Positions 33,171 to 42,409 are shown, counted from the stretch's first letter. The stretch is DNA of 45,011 bases from Desulfobacula sp. (GCA_028280105.1 JANQML010000178.1:1-45011); one strand, 5' to 3'. Made by a program: numbers and translations. Notes: a model not told the origin generated them from the letters alone.

Positions 33171-34259
33171 ATGAGCCGGAAAACCTTATTCGACTCCGTA
33201 CAGGTCGGTGATTATACACTTAAAAACAGAGTCGTTCTCGCCCCCCTGACCCGGGGCCGGGCAGGAGAGACAAGAGTTGCCAACGATTTGATGGCGGAAT
33301 ACTATTTTCAGCGGGCATCTGCCGGACTTATGATAACCGAGGCCACGGTGATCTCCCGGCAGGGAATCGGGTGGATAGGTTCCCCCGGAATCTATAACCA
33401 TGACCAGGTTCAAGGCTGGAAAAAGGTGACCGAAAAAGTCAAACCCACGGGAACCCCCCTGTTTTTGCAGCTCTGGCACTGCGGCAGGGCATCCCACCCG
33501 GATTTCCACGGGGGGGAACCGCCGGTGTCGGCTTCCAATGTGAGGCTGAACGGGGATGAAATTCATACGCCGTTCGGGAAAAAACCGTATGAGACGCCAA
33601 GGGCCTTGACCACGGATGAGGTCTCCGCTGTTGTGGCCGACTATCGTCAGGCCGCTGCCAATGCGAAAAAAGCCGGATTTTCAGGCGTTGAAATCCATGG
33701 GGCAAACGGATACCTGATCAACCAGTTCCTGGATTCCAAAACCAATCTTCGCACGGATGAATACGGCGGAAGCGTCGAAAACCGGTTCCGGTTTTTAGAG
33801 CAGGTTACAACTGCGGTGCTTGAGAGCTGGGAGCCGGGAAAAGTCGGTATCCGGCTGTCACCCAACGGTGTGTTCAACGATATGGGAAGCCCGGATTTCA
33901 GGGAGACATTCCTGTACGTTGCCCGGGAGTTGAGCCGATTTGATCTGGCCTACCTTCACATCATGGACGGCTTGGGATTCGGATTTCATGAACAGGGAGA
34001 GCCCATGACGCTGGAAGAGTTTAAAGCGGTTTACCCGGGTATCATCATGGGCAATTGCGGTTATACCAAAGAGGACGCACAGGAGAGGATCAGCCGTGCC
34101 AGTGCCGATCTGGCCGCATTCGGCCGGCCGTTTATCTCCAACCCGGATCTGGTGGAACGATTGAAAAACGACTGGCCGCTCGCCCCTTCGGAAGATATGA
34201 CTTACTGGTATACACCGGGTGCGAAAGGATATACAGACTATCCGCCATATACGGATTAA
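33171..34259 (+). CDS. Old Yellow Enzyme family NAD(P)H:flavin oxidoreductase
   Basis: A 362-residue FMN enzyme of the OYE group (NemA/XenB-like), which reduces activated alkenes such as enones, nitro compounds and nitrate esters. Family stretches are KNRVVLAPLTRGRA near the N terminus, TPLFLQLWHCGRASHP with the FMN- and substrate-contact residues, FSGVEIHGANGYLINQFLDSKTNLRTDEYGG split across the central barrel, and FGRPFISNPDLV near the end. Its length fits the class. A GGAG site precedes the ATG, and a palindrome at 33126-33141 suggests repressor control. Confidence 0.93.
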   Translation: MSRKTLFDSVQVGDYTLKNRVVLAPLTRGRAGETRVANDLMAEYYFQRASAGLMITEATVISRQGIGWIGSPGIYNHDQVQGWKKVTEKVKPTGTPLFLQLWHCGRASHPDFHGGEPPVSASNVRLNGDEIHTPFGKKPYETPRALTTDEVSAVVADYRQAAANAKKAGFSGVEIHGANGYLINQFLDSKTNLRTDEYGGSVENRFRFLEQVTTAVLESWEPGKVGIRLSPNGVFNDMGSPDFRETFLYVARELSRFDLAYLHIMDGLGFGFHEQGEPMTLEEFKAVYPGIIMGNCGYTKEDAQERISRASADLAAFGRPFISNPDLVERLKNDWPLAPSEDMTYWYTPGAKGYTDYPPYTD

Positions 34260-34273
34260 CCGGGTCCTCTAAG

Positions 34274-34897
34274 CTAACGCGTGTCTTTGTAGTCATCTAT
34301 AAAGTCTATCATTATTTTTTCAAGCCCCTTGCTCCATCCGGCTGACAATTGTTCCGGCCGGGGGAGGTCAAGGGGGGCGTCATGCCGATAGGTGTGTGAA
34401 AAAACAGGTATGAACCGTTCTTTTTCTTTTTCTTCCAGTATCAGGCGGATTTCAATCACGGCAATAGCAGATGCCGTGACCTGAAAATCACCGTAAAGCC
34501 GGGTGATTTTTCCGGATACCCGGTAATCAATAGACTGTTTCCGGTCTGATACGGGCGGGGAGAAATAGACGGACGCGTAGAGGTGTTCCGCAATGATCTC
34601 ACTGATCAATTTGGTGGGGTAGGTAATAAATTCATTGTAAAAATCGGTTTTGTAGGATTGCGGGCCCATTTTATAGACAAATGCGTGGGAATCGTATGGC
34701 GGGGAGATACGCAGCTCTCTAACCAGAACGGACTTCCGGGCTTCGGCGGTATCTGTTCCCCGGATATCTTGTGAAGAAAATCCGGGATTGACGTCCAGAC
34801 CGTAAAACCGTTTGACCGGGACCGTCTTTTGAAGACCGGAACAACCGGCTAAAATTAAGGTTAGGATCAGTAAAAGAAAGCATCTGTTTTTTTGCAT
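34274..34897 (-). CDS. ABC-transport auxiliary lipoprotein (PqiC/YmbA-like)
   Basis: A 207-residue outer-membrane-directed lipoprotein. A signal peptide (about 1-18) ends in the lipobox LAGC (lipidated Cys near residue 19). The mature part starts with FYGLDVN, then LVRELRISPPYDSHAFVYKMG, the pattern of PqiC/YmbA auxiliary lipoproteins that contact MCE-protein complexes. I start it at MQKNRCFLLL because a GGAG site lies at good spacing; upstream in-frame starts would lengthen the signal region. It is the last gene of the Mla-type operon, four bases after mlaD, and takes the place that MlaC holds in enterobacteria. Confidence 0.85.
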   Translation of the reverse strand: MQKNRCFLLLILTLILAGCSGLQKTVPVKRFYGLDVNPGFSSQDIRGTDTAEARKSVLVRELRISPPYDSHAFVYKMGPQSYKTDFYNEFITYPTKLISEIIAEHLYASVYFSPPVSDRKQSIDYRVSGKITRLYGDFQVTASAIAVIEIRLILEEKEKERFIPVFSHTYRHDAPLDLPRPEQLSAGWSKGLEKIMIDFIDDYKDTR

Positions 34898-34901
34898 CCG
34901 T

Positions 34902-35984
34902 TTAATTCTCCGGTATGATTTTTTCAGGCGGTTGTTCAAAAAGAAGTCTGCCCGGATATCGTTTGAGGTCCTTGCTCATCTGCTTCAGGTTTTCAGAGGT
35001 GGTTTCAAGATTCTCAATAATCAGTTTCACCTTGTCCGAATTGAGCCAGACCATATTTTCCAGCAATTCAGATGTGCCGGACAGACTCTCCATCAGTCTG
35101 TCCAGGTGGATGGCCAGGCTGTCAATTTTGGGGGCCAGCTGTTTTTCAAGCCCGGTGGTCATGGTTTTGGTATTACCGGCAGCGATCTGAAAATCTTTAA
35201 TGGCTGTGTTGAACGGCTGCTTTGATGTTTCAACAACCGTTCTTATCTGCGAAAAAGAGATCTGGGCGTCATCGATCAACTGCTTGATCTGATCCGATCC
35301 GACGGTCGTACGGATCTTTTGATTGGTCTCTTTCAGCTCTGTGAGCAGAGAGGCCATCAGGTTCGATATCCGGGCCATATCCACATCGTTGGCCTTGTCA
35401 TTCAGGGTTTTCAGCAGGGATTCAATGTCAGACGTCATTCCTTTCAGGTTGATGGCTGTCAGATTATCCAGGATCTGATTGGCGGCATCTCCAAATTGTT
35501 TTATGTTGCTCCTGCGTGAAGGAATATATATGGTCTCCGGTGTCCAGGGGAAATCCAGCGCTTCGTTGGAATCGACGGCGGTATAATCGGTTTCAAGATA
35601 GGCCGCTCCGGTAAGGCCTTTAAACGCCAGCCGGATGGTCAGATTGTCCCGGATGGCATTTTCAATTCGGATTTTTGCGGTTCGGCCGGTCTGCCCCAGC
35701 GAGATCTCCTCTTCAAGTGCAATCCGCACCAAAACATAATCGGATTTTGTCTGATAGACCCTGGCCGCACTGGTGATGGATTTTACGGTTCCGATCTGTA
35801 TCCCCTTGTATTTAACTTCCGAACCAACGCTTAATCCCTGAACGGATTCGTTAAAAAGGGTCTCTGCCAGCAACTCTTTTTTAAATAGGTTGCCGGCTCC
35901 GAAAACGATCAGGAAGACGGCCAGAAGGGCGGTTGCCAGAATGACAAACAGACCGAGTTTAAAATAGTTTGTAGGTGGGTTCAT
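34902..35984 (-). CDS. mlaD: MCE-domain lipid transport protein MlaD
   Basis: A 360-residue inner-membrane-anchored protein with one N-terminal helix (about 8-30) and one MCE domain (about 38-120; GLSVGSEVKYKGIQIGTV). The MCE rings form a hydrophobic tunnel for phospholipids across the periplasm. The C-terminal two thirds are mostly helical and probably coiled coil (repeated LLKTLNDKAND-like and LASLLTELKETNQK-like blocks), longer than E. coli MlaD (183 residues) and closer to PqiB/YebT-type or Mce-type extensions. Its ATG overlaps the mlaF stop (ATGA). Confidence 0.9.
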   Translation of the reverse strand: MNPPTNYFKLGLFVILATALLAVFLIVFGAGNLFKKELLAETLFNESVQGLSVGSEVKYKGIQIGTVKSITSAARVYQTKSDYVLVRIALEEEISLGQTGRTAKIRIENAIRDNLTIRLAFKGLTGAAYLETDYTAVDSNEALDFPWTPETIYIPSRRSNIKQFGDAANQILDNLTAINLKGMTSDIESLLKTLNDKANDVDMARISNLMASLLTELKETNQKIRTTVGSDQIKQLIDDAQISFSQIRTVVETSKQPFNTAIKDFQIAAGNTKTMTTGLEKQLAPKIDSLAIHLDRLMESLSGTSELLENMVWLNSDKVKLIIENLETTSENLKQMSKDLKRYPGRLLFEQPPEKIIPEN

Positions 35985-36748
35985 TTTTCGCCTTTTTCAA
36001 TGATTCGGTTAAAAAAATTATAGGCATAGGAATTTTTTGCGTCGGCTTTGAGGGCTTCGGGGGTGCCGGTTGCCACAATCGACCGGGTCTCTTTTTCAAG
36101 CATGATGACCCGGTGGGCGATACTCTCAATGCTTTCCAATTCATGGGTGACAATGACGAAGGTGATGTTCAGCCGGCCGGAGAGATCAATAATCATCCGG
36201 TCCAGTTTGGCAGAGGTGACGGGATCCAGACCGGCCGAAGGTTCATCCAGAAAAACAATAGAGGGATCCAGTGCCATGGCCCGTGCCAGCGCCGCTCTTT
36301 TTTTCATGCCGCCGGAGAGTTCCGACGGCATGAAATGGGCGTATGGGTCCAGGTTGACCAGTTTCAGTTTCATCCGGGCAATCTCCTGAATGATCTCTTC
36401 AGGCAGGTCGGTAAATTCTTTGAGCGGCAGCATGACGTTCGCCAGTACACTCATGGAACCGAAAAGCGCCCCGCTTTGAAATGCCACGCCTATTTTTTGA
36501 AGGATCCGGTCTCTTTTCCGTCCAAATGCCGTGCACAGATTCTCTCCCTTTATAAATATGTCGCCTGAAACAGGGGGTAACAGGCCGATCATGTGTTTGA
36601 GCAAGGTGCTTTTTCCGCATCCGGACCCGCCGAGGATGACAAAGATCTCTCCAGTATAGACATCGAAACTGATGTTTTCAATGACCGGGGTGCCCGAATA
36701 TCCTGCAGTCAGGTCTCTTACCTGTATGGCGACGGTGTTCGGTTTCAT
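35981..36748 (-). CDS. mlaF: ABC transporter ATP-binding protein MlaF
   Basis: A 255-residue ABC ATPase that powers the Mla phospholipid transporter. It has Walker A GGSGCGKS (40-47), the Q-loop, the signature LSGGMKKRAALARA, Walker B IVFLDEPSAGLDP, and the H-loop VIVTHE. The GSGCGKST pattern followed by a PSAGLDPVTS stretch is characteristic of MlaF. Its start overlaps the mlaE stop and its end overlaps mlaD, so the three are translated together. Confidence 0.94.
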   Translation of the reverse strand: MKPNTVAIQVRDLTAGYSGTPVIENISFDVYTGEIFVILGGSGCGKSTLLKHMIGLLPPVSGDIFIKGENLCTAFGRKRDRILQKIGVAFQSGALFGSMSVLANVMLPLKEFTDLPEEIIQEIARMKLKLVNLDPYAHFMPSELSGGMKKRAALARAMALDPSIVFLDEPSAGLDPVTSAKLDRMIIDLSGRLNITFVIVTHELESIESIAHRVIMLEKETRSIVATGTPEALKADAKNSYAYNFFNRIIEKGEK

Positions 36749-37878
36749 ATGCCGAGATAATAATAAACAATTGAAAAAAGGCCGTCAAATACGGCAATCA
36801 GGACGATCCCGGTTACCACGGCACGGGTGGTTGAATCCCCCACGGCAGACGGACCGGTCTGGGTGCGGTACCCCCGGATGCAGCCGGCGGTTGCAATCAA
36901 AAGGCCGAATACAACGGACTTGATCAATCCGCCGGTGAGGTCGGAGAGGGTTACGAAAGAGACGATCTGGTGGGTGTAGGATACAACCGGATATCCCATG
37001 GAAGTGATCACCACCGCACCGCCCAGGATGCCCACAAGGTTGGCAAATACCGTAAGAAGCGGGGTCATGAGGGTGGAGGCGATGATGCGGGGCACGATTA
37101 AAAATTTAACCGGGTCCAGCCCCATGACCGTCAGTGCATCAATTTCCTCGTTGATACGCATGGTTCCTATCTCTGCTGCAAATGCAGAGGCAGAACGGCC
37201 GGCCAGGACAATGGCCGTCATCAGAGGTCCCAGTTCCCTGACCATGGCAATGCCGATGAGGTTGGCCACATAGAGTTCCGCCCCGAACATGCGCATGGGA
37301 ATCGCCGCCTGGAATGCCATGACCAGACCGACGATAAAGCTGATAAGGGCGACAATGGGAAGGGCATCCACCCCTGCCCGCTCGGCAATGCCGAAGGTGT
37401 CTGCCCAGCGGATTTTTCCGGGAGATTTGAGGCTTTGGACCAGTGCCAGGGTAATCCGGCCGATATGGGTGATCATCTCCCGGGTTTCAGCCATTAAGTC
37501 GGCCATCCGTTTTCCCCTGGATTCAATCCCTGTCAGGGGCGGGGGGATGTCCCGGGGCAATGGTGTCTGTTTAATACGCCTCATCCCGGTGACCATTGAA
37601 TCATAATCAGGGTTTAAATTAACCAGGGAGAGGAAGCGGTTTTTATTTGAATGCTCAAGGTGAGCTAAAAAGGCGGCCCCTGCAGTGTCCATATAGTCAA
37701 TCCGTTCAAGATCGATGATCAGTTCCCGGGAGGAGCAGGCGGCAATGCTTTGGCTGACGGATTGCCAGGCCCGGGCAACGGTTTCGGCATCCAGGCGGCC
37801 GCAAAGATAGAGGGTCGTCCGATGTTCCGTGACCGATTGGGTATGGGTCAGGTCTTTTGAGCCGTGTTCAGGTCTCAT
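36745..37878 (-). CDS. mlaE: MlaE permease with fused N-terminal STAS domain
   Basis: A 377-residue fusion. Residues about 10-110 form a STAS domain (TLYLCGRLDAETVARAW and LIIDLERIDYMDTAGAAFL), equivalent to MlaB. The permease part (about 120-377) has five or six helices with GLVMAFQAAIPMRMFGAELYVANLIG and VLAGRSASAFAAEIGTMRINEEIDAL, the MlaE hallmark. The frame allows nine more codons upstream (ATG at 37905), but an AAAGGGGAG sequence lies just before the ATG at 37878, with short spacing. It lies 59 bases after prmA on the same strand. Confidence 0.9.
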   Translation of the reverse strand: MRPEHGSKDLTHTQSVTEHRTTLYLCGRLDAETVARAWQSVSQSIAACSSRELIIDLERIDYMDTAGAAFLAHLEHSNKNRFLSLVNLNPDYDSMVTGMRRIKQTPLPRDIPPPLTGIESRGKRMADLMAETREMITHIGRITLALVQSLKSPGKIRWADTFGIAERAGVDALPIVALISFIVGLVMAFQAAIPMRMFGAELYVANLIGIAMVRELGPLMTAIVLAGRSASAFAAEIGTMRINEEIDALTVMGLDPVKFLIVPRIIASTLMTPLLTVFANLVGILGGAVVITSMGYPVVSYTHQIVSFVTLSDLTGGLIKSVVFGLLIATAGCIRGYRTQTGPSAVGDSTTRAVVTGIVLIAVFDGLFSIVYYYLGI

Positions 37879-37937
37879 CTCTCCCCTTTGCCGATCCCGG
37901 GGCATGCATAGAATTCGTATTCCATATCAGACCGATT

Positions 37938-38855
37938 TTACCTTTTTTTGACGGCCAGGGCCACCCATTCATGATCAACGGTTTTTTCAATCACCTCAAG
38001 TTGACAGATTTCAAGCCCGGCCGTCACATCTTTAAGCCGGTCCTTAATAATACCGGATAAAATGGTAACCGTATGATCGGCCATCCTCTTTTCGATCTCC
38101 GGCAGGATATCCACAATGACCTGGGCGATGATATTGGCGGCAATAAAATCAACCGGGTCTTCCGGCAGGGTATGGAGTCCGGCGCAGGCAAGATGGTAAA
38201 TGGCCGGGGGGACGGCATTCTTTTCAAGGTTTTTCCGGGCAACCGAAACCGCCACCGGGTCGATGTCGATTCCAACCAGCCGGCCGGCGCCTAATTTGCC
38301 GGCTGTGATCATGAGGATGCCGGATCCGGTTCCGATATCCAGAAAGCTGGTGCCGGGCTTAAAATATGCATCGATCAGTTTGATACACATGGATGTGGTC
38401 GGGTGGGTGCCGGTGCCGAATGCCATACCCGGGTCAAGGTGGATGACGATTTCCCCTTTTCGGGCCGTATGCGCTTTCCAGTCCGGCTTAATGGTGATCC
38501 GGTCCGTAACCGGGGTGACTTCAAAATAGTCTTTCCAGGCATCTGCCCAATCTTTTTCATCCACAATCTCGGTCAAAAGTTCGACCCGGATGCTTAGATC
38601 GGACAGCTTTGCGGTTTTAAGGCCGATGTCTTCCACCTGGATCTCCGTGTTGTCCGTAACCGGCAGAAACCCGGTGATTGAATTGAATTCCGGCAGCGGC
38701 AGGGTCTGGGTGCCGAACCCTTCATCAGGTTCATCCAGAGGAATATCGCAGACAACACCCTTGAGATTAAAGGAAAAAAAGATATCACAGATCAATTCCT
38801 CGGCAATGCTGATATCCGGTCCGTCAAACCGGGCAATTACTTTTTTGAATTTCAT
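37938..38855 (-). CDS. prmA: Ribosomal protein L11 methyltransferase
   Basis: Methylates lysines and the N terminus of ribosomal protein L11 with S-adenosylmethionine. The 305-residue protein has the PrmA sequence DPGMAFGTGTHPTT, then the class I methyltransferase motif FLDIGTGSGIL, a later GIDIDPVAVSVARKN, and DFIAANIIAQVIV in place of the usual NILA motif. The N-terminal 120 residues are the substrate-recognition domain. It may head the mla transcript (59-base gap) and faces the periplasmic-protein/kinase genes across a divergent promoter region. A second PrmA-like gene lies 2.7 kb away at 41540. Confidence 0.93.
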   Translation of the reverse strand: MKFKKVIARFDGPDISIAEELICDIFFSFNLKGVVCDIPLDEPDEGFGTQTLPLPEFNSITGFLPVTDNTEIQVEDIGLKTAKLSDLSIRVELLTEIVDEKDWADAWKDYFEVTPVTDRITIKPDWKAHTARKGEIVIHLDPGMAFGTGTHPTTSMCIKLIDAYFKPGTSFLDIGTGSGILMITAGKLGAGRLVGIDIDPVAVSVARKNLEKNAVPPAIYHLACAGLHTLPEDPVDFIAANIIAQVIVDILPEIEKRMADHTVTILSGIIKDRLKDVTAGLEICQLEVIEKTVDHEWVALAVKKR

Positions 38856-38871
38856 AAACCCGAACTCTTCC

Positions 38872-38900
38872 TTGAGTTTTTATTGAAAAAAGACTATTTC
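38872..38900 (+). promoter_or_regulatory. Sigma-70-like promoter for the sensor-kinase operon
   Basis: TTGAGT (38872-38877) and TATTTC (38895-38900) with a 17-base spacer, about 49 bases before the ATG of the periplasmic protein gene, inside the gap with the divergent prmA. Confidence 0.4.
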
Positions 38901-38948
38901 TCTATCCATTAAACTCTGGCAAATTTATGGGTGAATGACAAGGGGGAT

Positions 38949-39854
38949 ATGCTAAAAAAGACAATTCAGATATCGGGCCTTTTATTTGTTCTTTTCTGTT
39001 TGGTCCGGGTACCGGTAATGGCTTCTTCGTTTCAAATTATCCGGTTTACCGACCAGGGGCCGGTAACCGTCAGGGTTGATGTGGATGCAATGCACCCCCA
39101 TGCCGTCGGTCTCAAGGCCGTTGATCCCAATTTTAAACAGGACGGGTTAACGGATTTTACCGGTATCCGGTTAAAAACGCTTTTTTCCGAATGGGGAATT
39201 CCCACCGGTGACGGCGTCACCGTTGTGGGAACGGATCAATATCTGGGCTTTATTCCGGCACAGGACATACAAAAAGATATCGCACTGCTGGCCTGGCAGT
39301 TGAACGGACACCCCATCTCCGGTTTAATGGGCGGACCGATGAAGATTGTCTATTCCAGGGGGGCCGGTATACACGGATCCTGTTATATCTGGTATGTGGA
39401 CACCATCTTTGTGGGGGAGCCGAACCTGCCGTTTCTCGAATTTACAAGGGGCCATGTCACAAAAAAAGTATTCCCTGAAAAATTAAAGGCTGATATGCAA
39501 ACGTTGGATCCCAACATATTTTCCATTCCCCAGGGGTGTAAAAAGAGCAGAGAGACCAAGCGGTACGGGGAAGAGATTCGTGCCATACCGCTTCAGAGCA
39601 TTATCGAGAAACATGCGGACAGACCGGTTCAAAAAATTACCCTGGTCCCTTTTGCCGGAGCCGGTATCAAAATCGGAAAACAGATTTTATCCTACCCGGT
39701 TTATATTGCCTTAAGCCGTGGAGAAAAACCCATTCACTCATCGCTTGGCGGGCCGTTTTCCGTTATCTTTCCGGTGGAGCAACATCCGGAACTGTCCGGG
39801 ATGGTTCCTGACTTCGGCGCCTTGTTCTTTTTAAAGGAAATTGTGGCAGAATAA
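38949..39854 (+). CDS. Periplasmic molybdopterin-oxidoreductase-fold protein
   Basis: A 301-residue exported protein with a signal peptide (about 1-26, ending near PVMASS). The segment with FTGIRLKTLFSEWGIP, VVGTDQYLGFIP and LMGGPMKIVYSRG resembles the SUOX/YedY-type molybdopterin-binding fold. I do not see the cysteine that normally binds the molybdenum at the expected place, although a Cys occurs in HGSCYIWYVD, so cofactor binding is doubtful. The gene touches the histidine kinase gene (stop and next ATG are adjacent). I infer a periplasmic sensing partner that feeds the kinase. ATG at 38949 is supported by AAGGGGGAT. Confidence 0.75.
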   Translation: MLKKTIQISGLLFVLFCLVRVPVMASSFQIIRFTDQGPVTVRVDVDAMHPHAVGLKAVDPNFKQDGLTDFTGIRLKTLFSEWGIPTGDGVTVVGTDQYLGFIPAQDIQKDIALLAWQLNGHPISGLMGGPMKIVYSRGAGIHGSCYIWYVDTIFVGEPNLPFLEFTRGHVTKKVFPEKLKADMQTLDPNIFSIPQGCKKSRETKRYGEEIRAIPLQSIIEKHADRPVQKITLVPFAGAGIKIGKQILSYPVYIALSRGEKPIHSSLGGPFSVIFPVEQHPELSGMVPDFGALFFLKEIVAE

Positions 39855-41543
39855 ATGCAAATGAATATGGGCACCTATTCGACGTTTCAAGGACGGCTGA
39901 TCAGTTCCGTATTTATTATTGTGACGGCTGTGATACTGGTTCTCACGGCTTTTGTCACCTACTTTGAAAAGAATCGATACCGAAAAACCGAACTGAACCG
40001 GATCTATTATGAGACGCTTTCGATAAAAAAACGGCTGGGACAACTAATGTTCGGTTCCAATTGGCGGCATTTGAAGATTACCCTTGAAAATGCCAAAGCT
40101 GCCAACCCGTTGATGCTCTATTTCATTCTGTCCGACACAAATGGAAAGATCCTGGTCAGTGACGATGACACGCTGATTGGAAAAACATCCTTTGATAAGG
40201 TGGCGATCACGGATATAGACAATCCCCTGTTTGAGTCGTCCGATGTGGCGTTAATGGACGACATGCCGTCCCGTTTTCTGATCCATCAATCCGAACCGGT
40301 TCGAGACCGGCATGGCGACACCCTGCTGCGTGCCGCCCGGGGAGAGATGATCTTTGATACGTTCTGGGATATCACTTATATGGGTGAAAAAATGGGAGAA
40401 CTCCGGGTGGGGTTTTCCGGAAAACGGGTAAAAAAATATCTGGTCTTTCTGATCAGCGGCATGTTGTGTACCGGTTTTTTTGTTTTACTGATAACGCTGA
40501 CCCTGATCTTTCGGGCGGTGAAAAAACATGTCAGGCCGTTGAACGATTTTATTTTAAAATTGTCTGACCTTCACACAACCGAAGGCGCCGGTTCGCTCAG
40601 GCAAAGACTTGACACCATCCACCTGGATGAACAGGCGTCGGAGCTGGAAGAAATCAAGAGCCTGAAACGGGCATTTTCTAAAATAAAGAATGTTTTTATC
40701 CTCAACTGGGACCAACTGGAGGCCCATCGCCGGCATCTTGAAACCCGGGTTGAAGAAAGGACCCGGGAACTCAACAATTTAAACCGGAAACTGACCCGCC
40801 AGATTGAGGAGAGAAAGGCGATTGAAACTCGGTTGATCAATTCCCAGAAACTGGAAGCCATCAGTACACTGGCCGGTGGAATCGCCCACGGATTCAACAA
40901 TCTTTTCATGGCCGTCACCGGGTATGCCTCATTGATTCAAAAACAATCCGGCCCGAATCATCCCAATACGCTGAAGGCGGAAAAAATCAGGGCGCTTGTG
41001 GAAAACGGCTCCCATTCCATCAAGCAGCTTTTGGGGTTTGCCCGGGTCGGAAAATATGCGTCCGGTCCTATGTGCATCAACGACGCCGTAAGAACCAGCC
41101 TTGAATTATTCAAACGGAGCCGCAAAGATATTTCCCTGGTGATCCGGTTTGAAAAAGATATCTGGAATATTCATGCCGACCGGTCTCAGATGGAACAGAT
41201 CATCATGAACCTGGTGCTGAACGCATCTGAATCCATGTCCGGGAACGGTGAAATTACCGTTGAAACCCGAAATGTCCGGTTTGCGGAAAAAATGATCGAT
41301 CTGGAGAAAACCGTGTCTGGAAAATTTGTCCAGGTCCAGGTTCAGGATCAGGGAACAGGAATTAAAGAAGAGGATATTCCCCGGATTTTTGATCCGTTTT
41401 TTACAACCAAACCCGTCAGTGAGGGATCGGGTCTCGGCCTGTCATCCGTATACGGTGTGGTGGATAACCATGGCGGATTTACCACGGTTGAAAGCACGGA
41501 AGGCAAGGGCTCCGTATTCAGTATATTTCTGCCGGCCATATGA
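39855..41543 (+). CDS. Membrane histidine kinase with unusual H-box
   Basis: A 562-residue sensor kinase. Two membrane helices (about 15-36 and 196-220) enclose a periplasmic sensor. A linker and coiled coil (about 285-330) lead to the phosphoacceptor domain, with His345 in GGIAHGFNNLF (341-351). The ATPase domain has the N-box QIIMNLVLNASESM, G1 DQGTGIKEEDIPRIFDPFF and G2 GSGLGLSSVYG. Most kinases of this class have AHDFNN or AHEFNN; here the acidic residue after the histidine, which promotes phosphotransfer, is Gly346. No receiver protein or response regulator is encoded beside it. Paired with the periplasmic protein upstream and a PrmA-like gene downstream. Confidence 0.9.
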   Translation: MQMNMGTYSTFQGRLISSVFIIVTAVILVLTAFVTYFEKNRYRKTELNRIYYETLSIKKRLGQLMFGSNWRHLKITLENAKAANPLMLYFILSDTNGKILVSDDDTLIGKTSFDKVAITDIDNPLFESSDVALMDDMPSRFLIHQSEPVRDRHGDTLLRAARGEMIFDTFWDITYMGEKMGELRVGFSGKRVKKYLVFLISGMLCTGFFVLLITLTLIFRAVKKHVRPLNDFILKLSDLHTTEGAGSLRQRLDTIHLDEQASELEEIKSLKRAFSKIKNVFILNWDQLEAHRRHLETRVEERTRELNNLNRKLTRQIEERKAIETRLINSQKLEAISTLAGGIAHGFNNLFMAVTGYASLIQKQSGPNHPNTLKAEKIRALVENGSHSIKQLLGFARVGKYASGPMCINDAVRTSLELFKRSRKDISLVIRFEKDIWNIHADRSQMEQIIMNLVLNASESMSGNGEITVETRNVRFAEKMIDLEKTVSGKFVQVQVQDQGTGIKEEDIPRIFDPFFTTKPVSEGSGLGLSSVYGVVDNHGGFTTVESTEGKGSVFSIFLPAI

Positions 41544-42394
41544 AAGCCGAAAGAGAATTCGCCATGACCACCAATCCCTATGAGCACCTCTATATCTATT
41601 ATTTCAACGGAATACCCCAAATAGACGCATCTGTTGAATCCCATCCTCATTTTTTGGGTCTCTGGCAGGAAGAAGAGATCACTTTTCTGTTTTTTTCCGT
41701 ACCCAGCAACACCCTGGTCGGGGAGATCGCCCAAAAAAACAGCGGTATTCAATGGGTGGATTCCTATGAAATGACAGGCGAACAATGGCACGGCGATAAA
41801 ATTCTGCCCTATTCCATCCGGGAACTCTGCATTTACCCTCCCTGGCACCCGCCGGAAAAGGACGATCCCCAACGCAAGGATATTCTCATGGACCCGGGCG
41901 TCGTGTTCGGCACAGGCAGGCATCCGACCACCGAAGATTGTCTCTGTTTGATCCACCGGCTCTTTACCGGAGAACGGATCGGGTCGGTTCTGGATATCGG
42001 GACCGGGACCGGGCTGCTCGCCCTAGGGGCGGCAGCCCTGGGCTGCTCCCGGGTGATGGCCTGTGATTTCAACCTGCTGGCCGCCAGAACCTGTCTGAAC
42101 AATATCCGGCTGAACCGGTTTGAAGACCGGATGCTGGTATTCCGGGCAAGAGGCGAACAGATCATGGATATCCCCTGTGATCTTCTTGTAGCCAACATCC
42201 ACTATGACGTTATGCAGCACATGATTGAACAGCCTTCCCTTGTGAAAAAAAAATGGGTTATTCTGTCCGGGCTGCTCCATTCGGAAGCTGAAAAAGTGAT
42301 GGCCTGCCTGTCGGAAAAACCGGTTCATATCGTTGAACGGCGATGTCCGGACGGGGTATGGAATACCATTCTGGTCAAACCTGATCGTGCCTGA
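41540..42394 (+). CDS. Second PrmA-like methyltransferase
   Basis: A 284-residue class I methyltransferase. MDPGVVFGTGRHPTTEDCL and VLDIGTGTGLLALGAAALG closely follow the PrmA pattern, and a later LLVANIHYDVM stands in the place of its catalytic motif. The N-terminal 110 residues differ from those of the prmA product at 37938, so the target protein is probably different. Its ATG overlaps the kinase stop (ATGA); an alternative ATG eight codons in (41564) would shorten the start. Coupling to a sensor kinase suggests methylation of a protein in the same pathway, for which there is no direct evidence. Confidence 0.82.
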   Translation: MKAEREFAMTTNPYEHLYIYYFNGIPQIDASVESHPHFLGLWQEEEITFLFFSVPSNTLVGEIAQKNSGIQWVDSYEMTGEQWHGDKILPYSIRELCIYPPWHPPEKDDPQRKDILMDPGVVFGTGRHPTTEDCLCLIHRLFTGERIGSVLDIGTGTGLLALGAAALGCSRVMACDFNLLAARTCLNNIRLNRFEDRMLVFRARGEQIMDIPCDLLVANIHYDVMQHMIEQPSLVKKKWVILSGLLHSEAEKVMACLSEKPVHIVERRCPDGVWNTILVKPDRA

Positions 42395-42409
42395 ATCTGT
42401 TCTCCTTAA

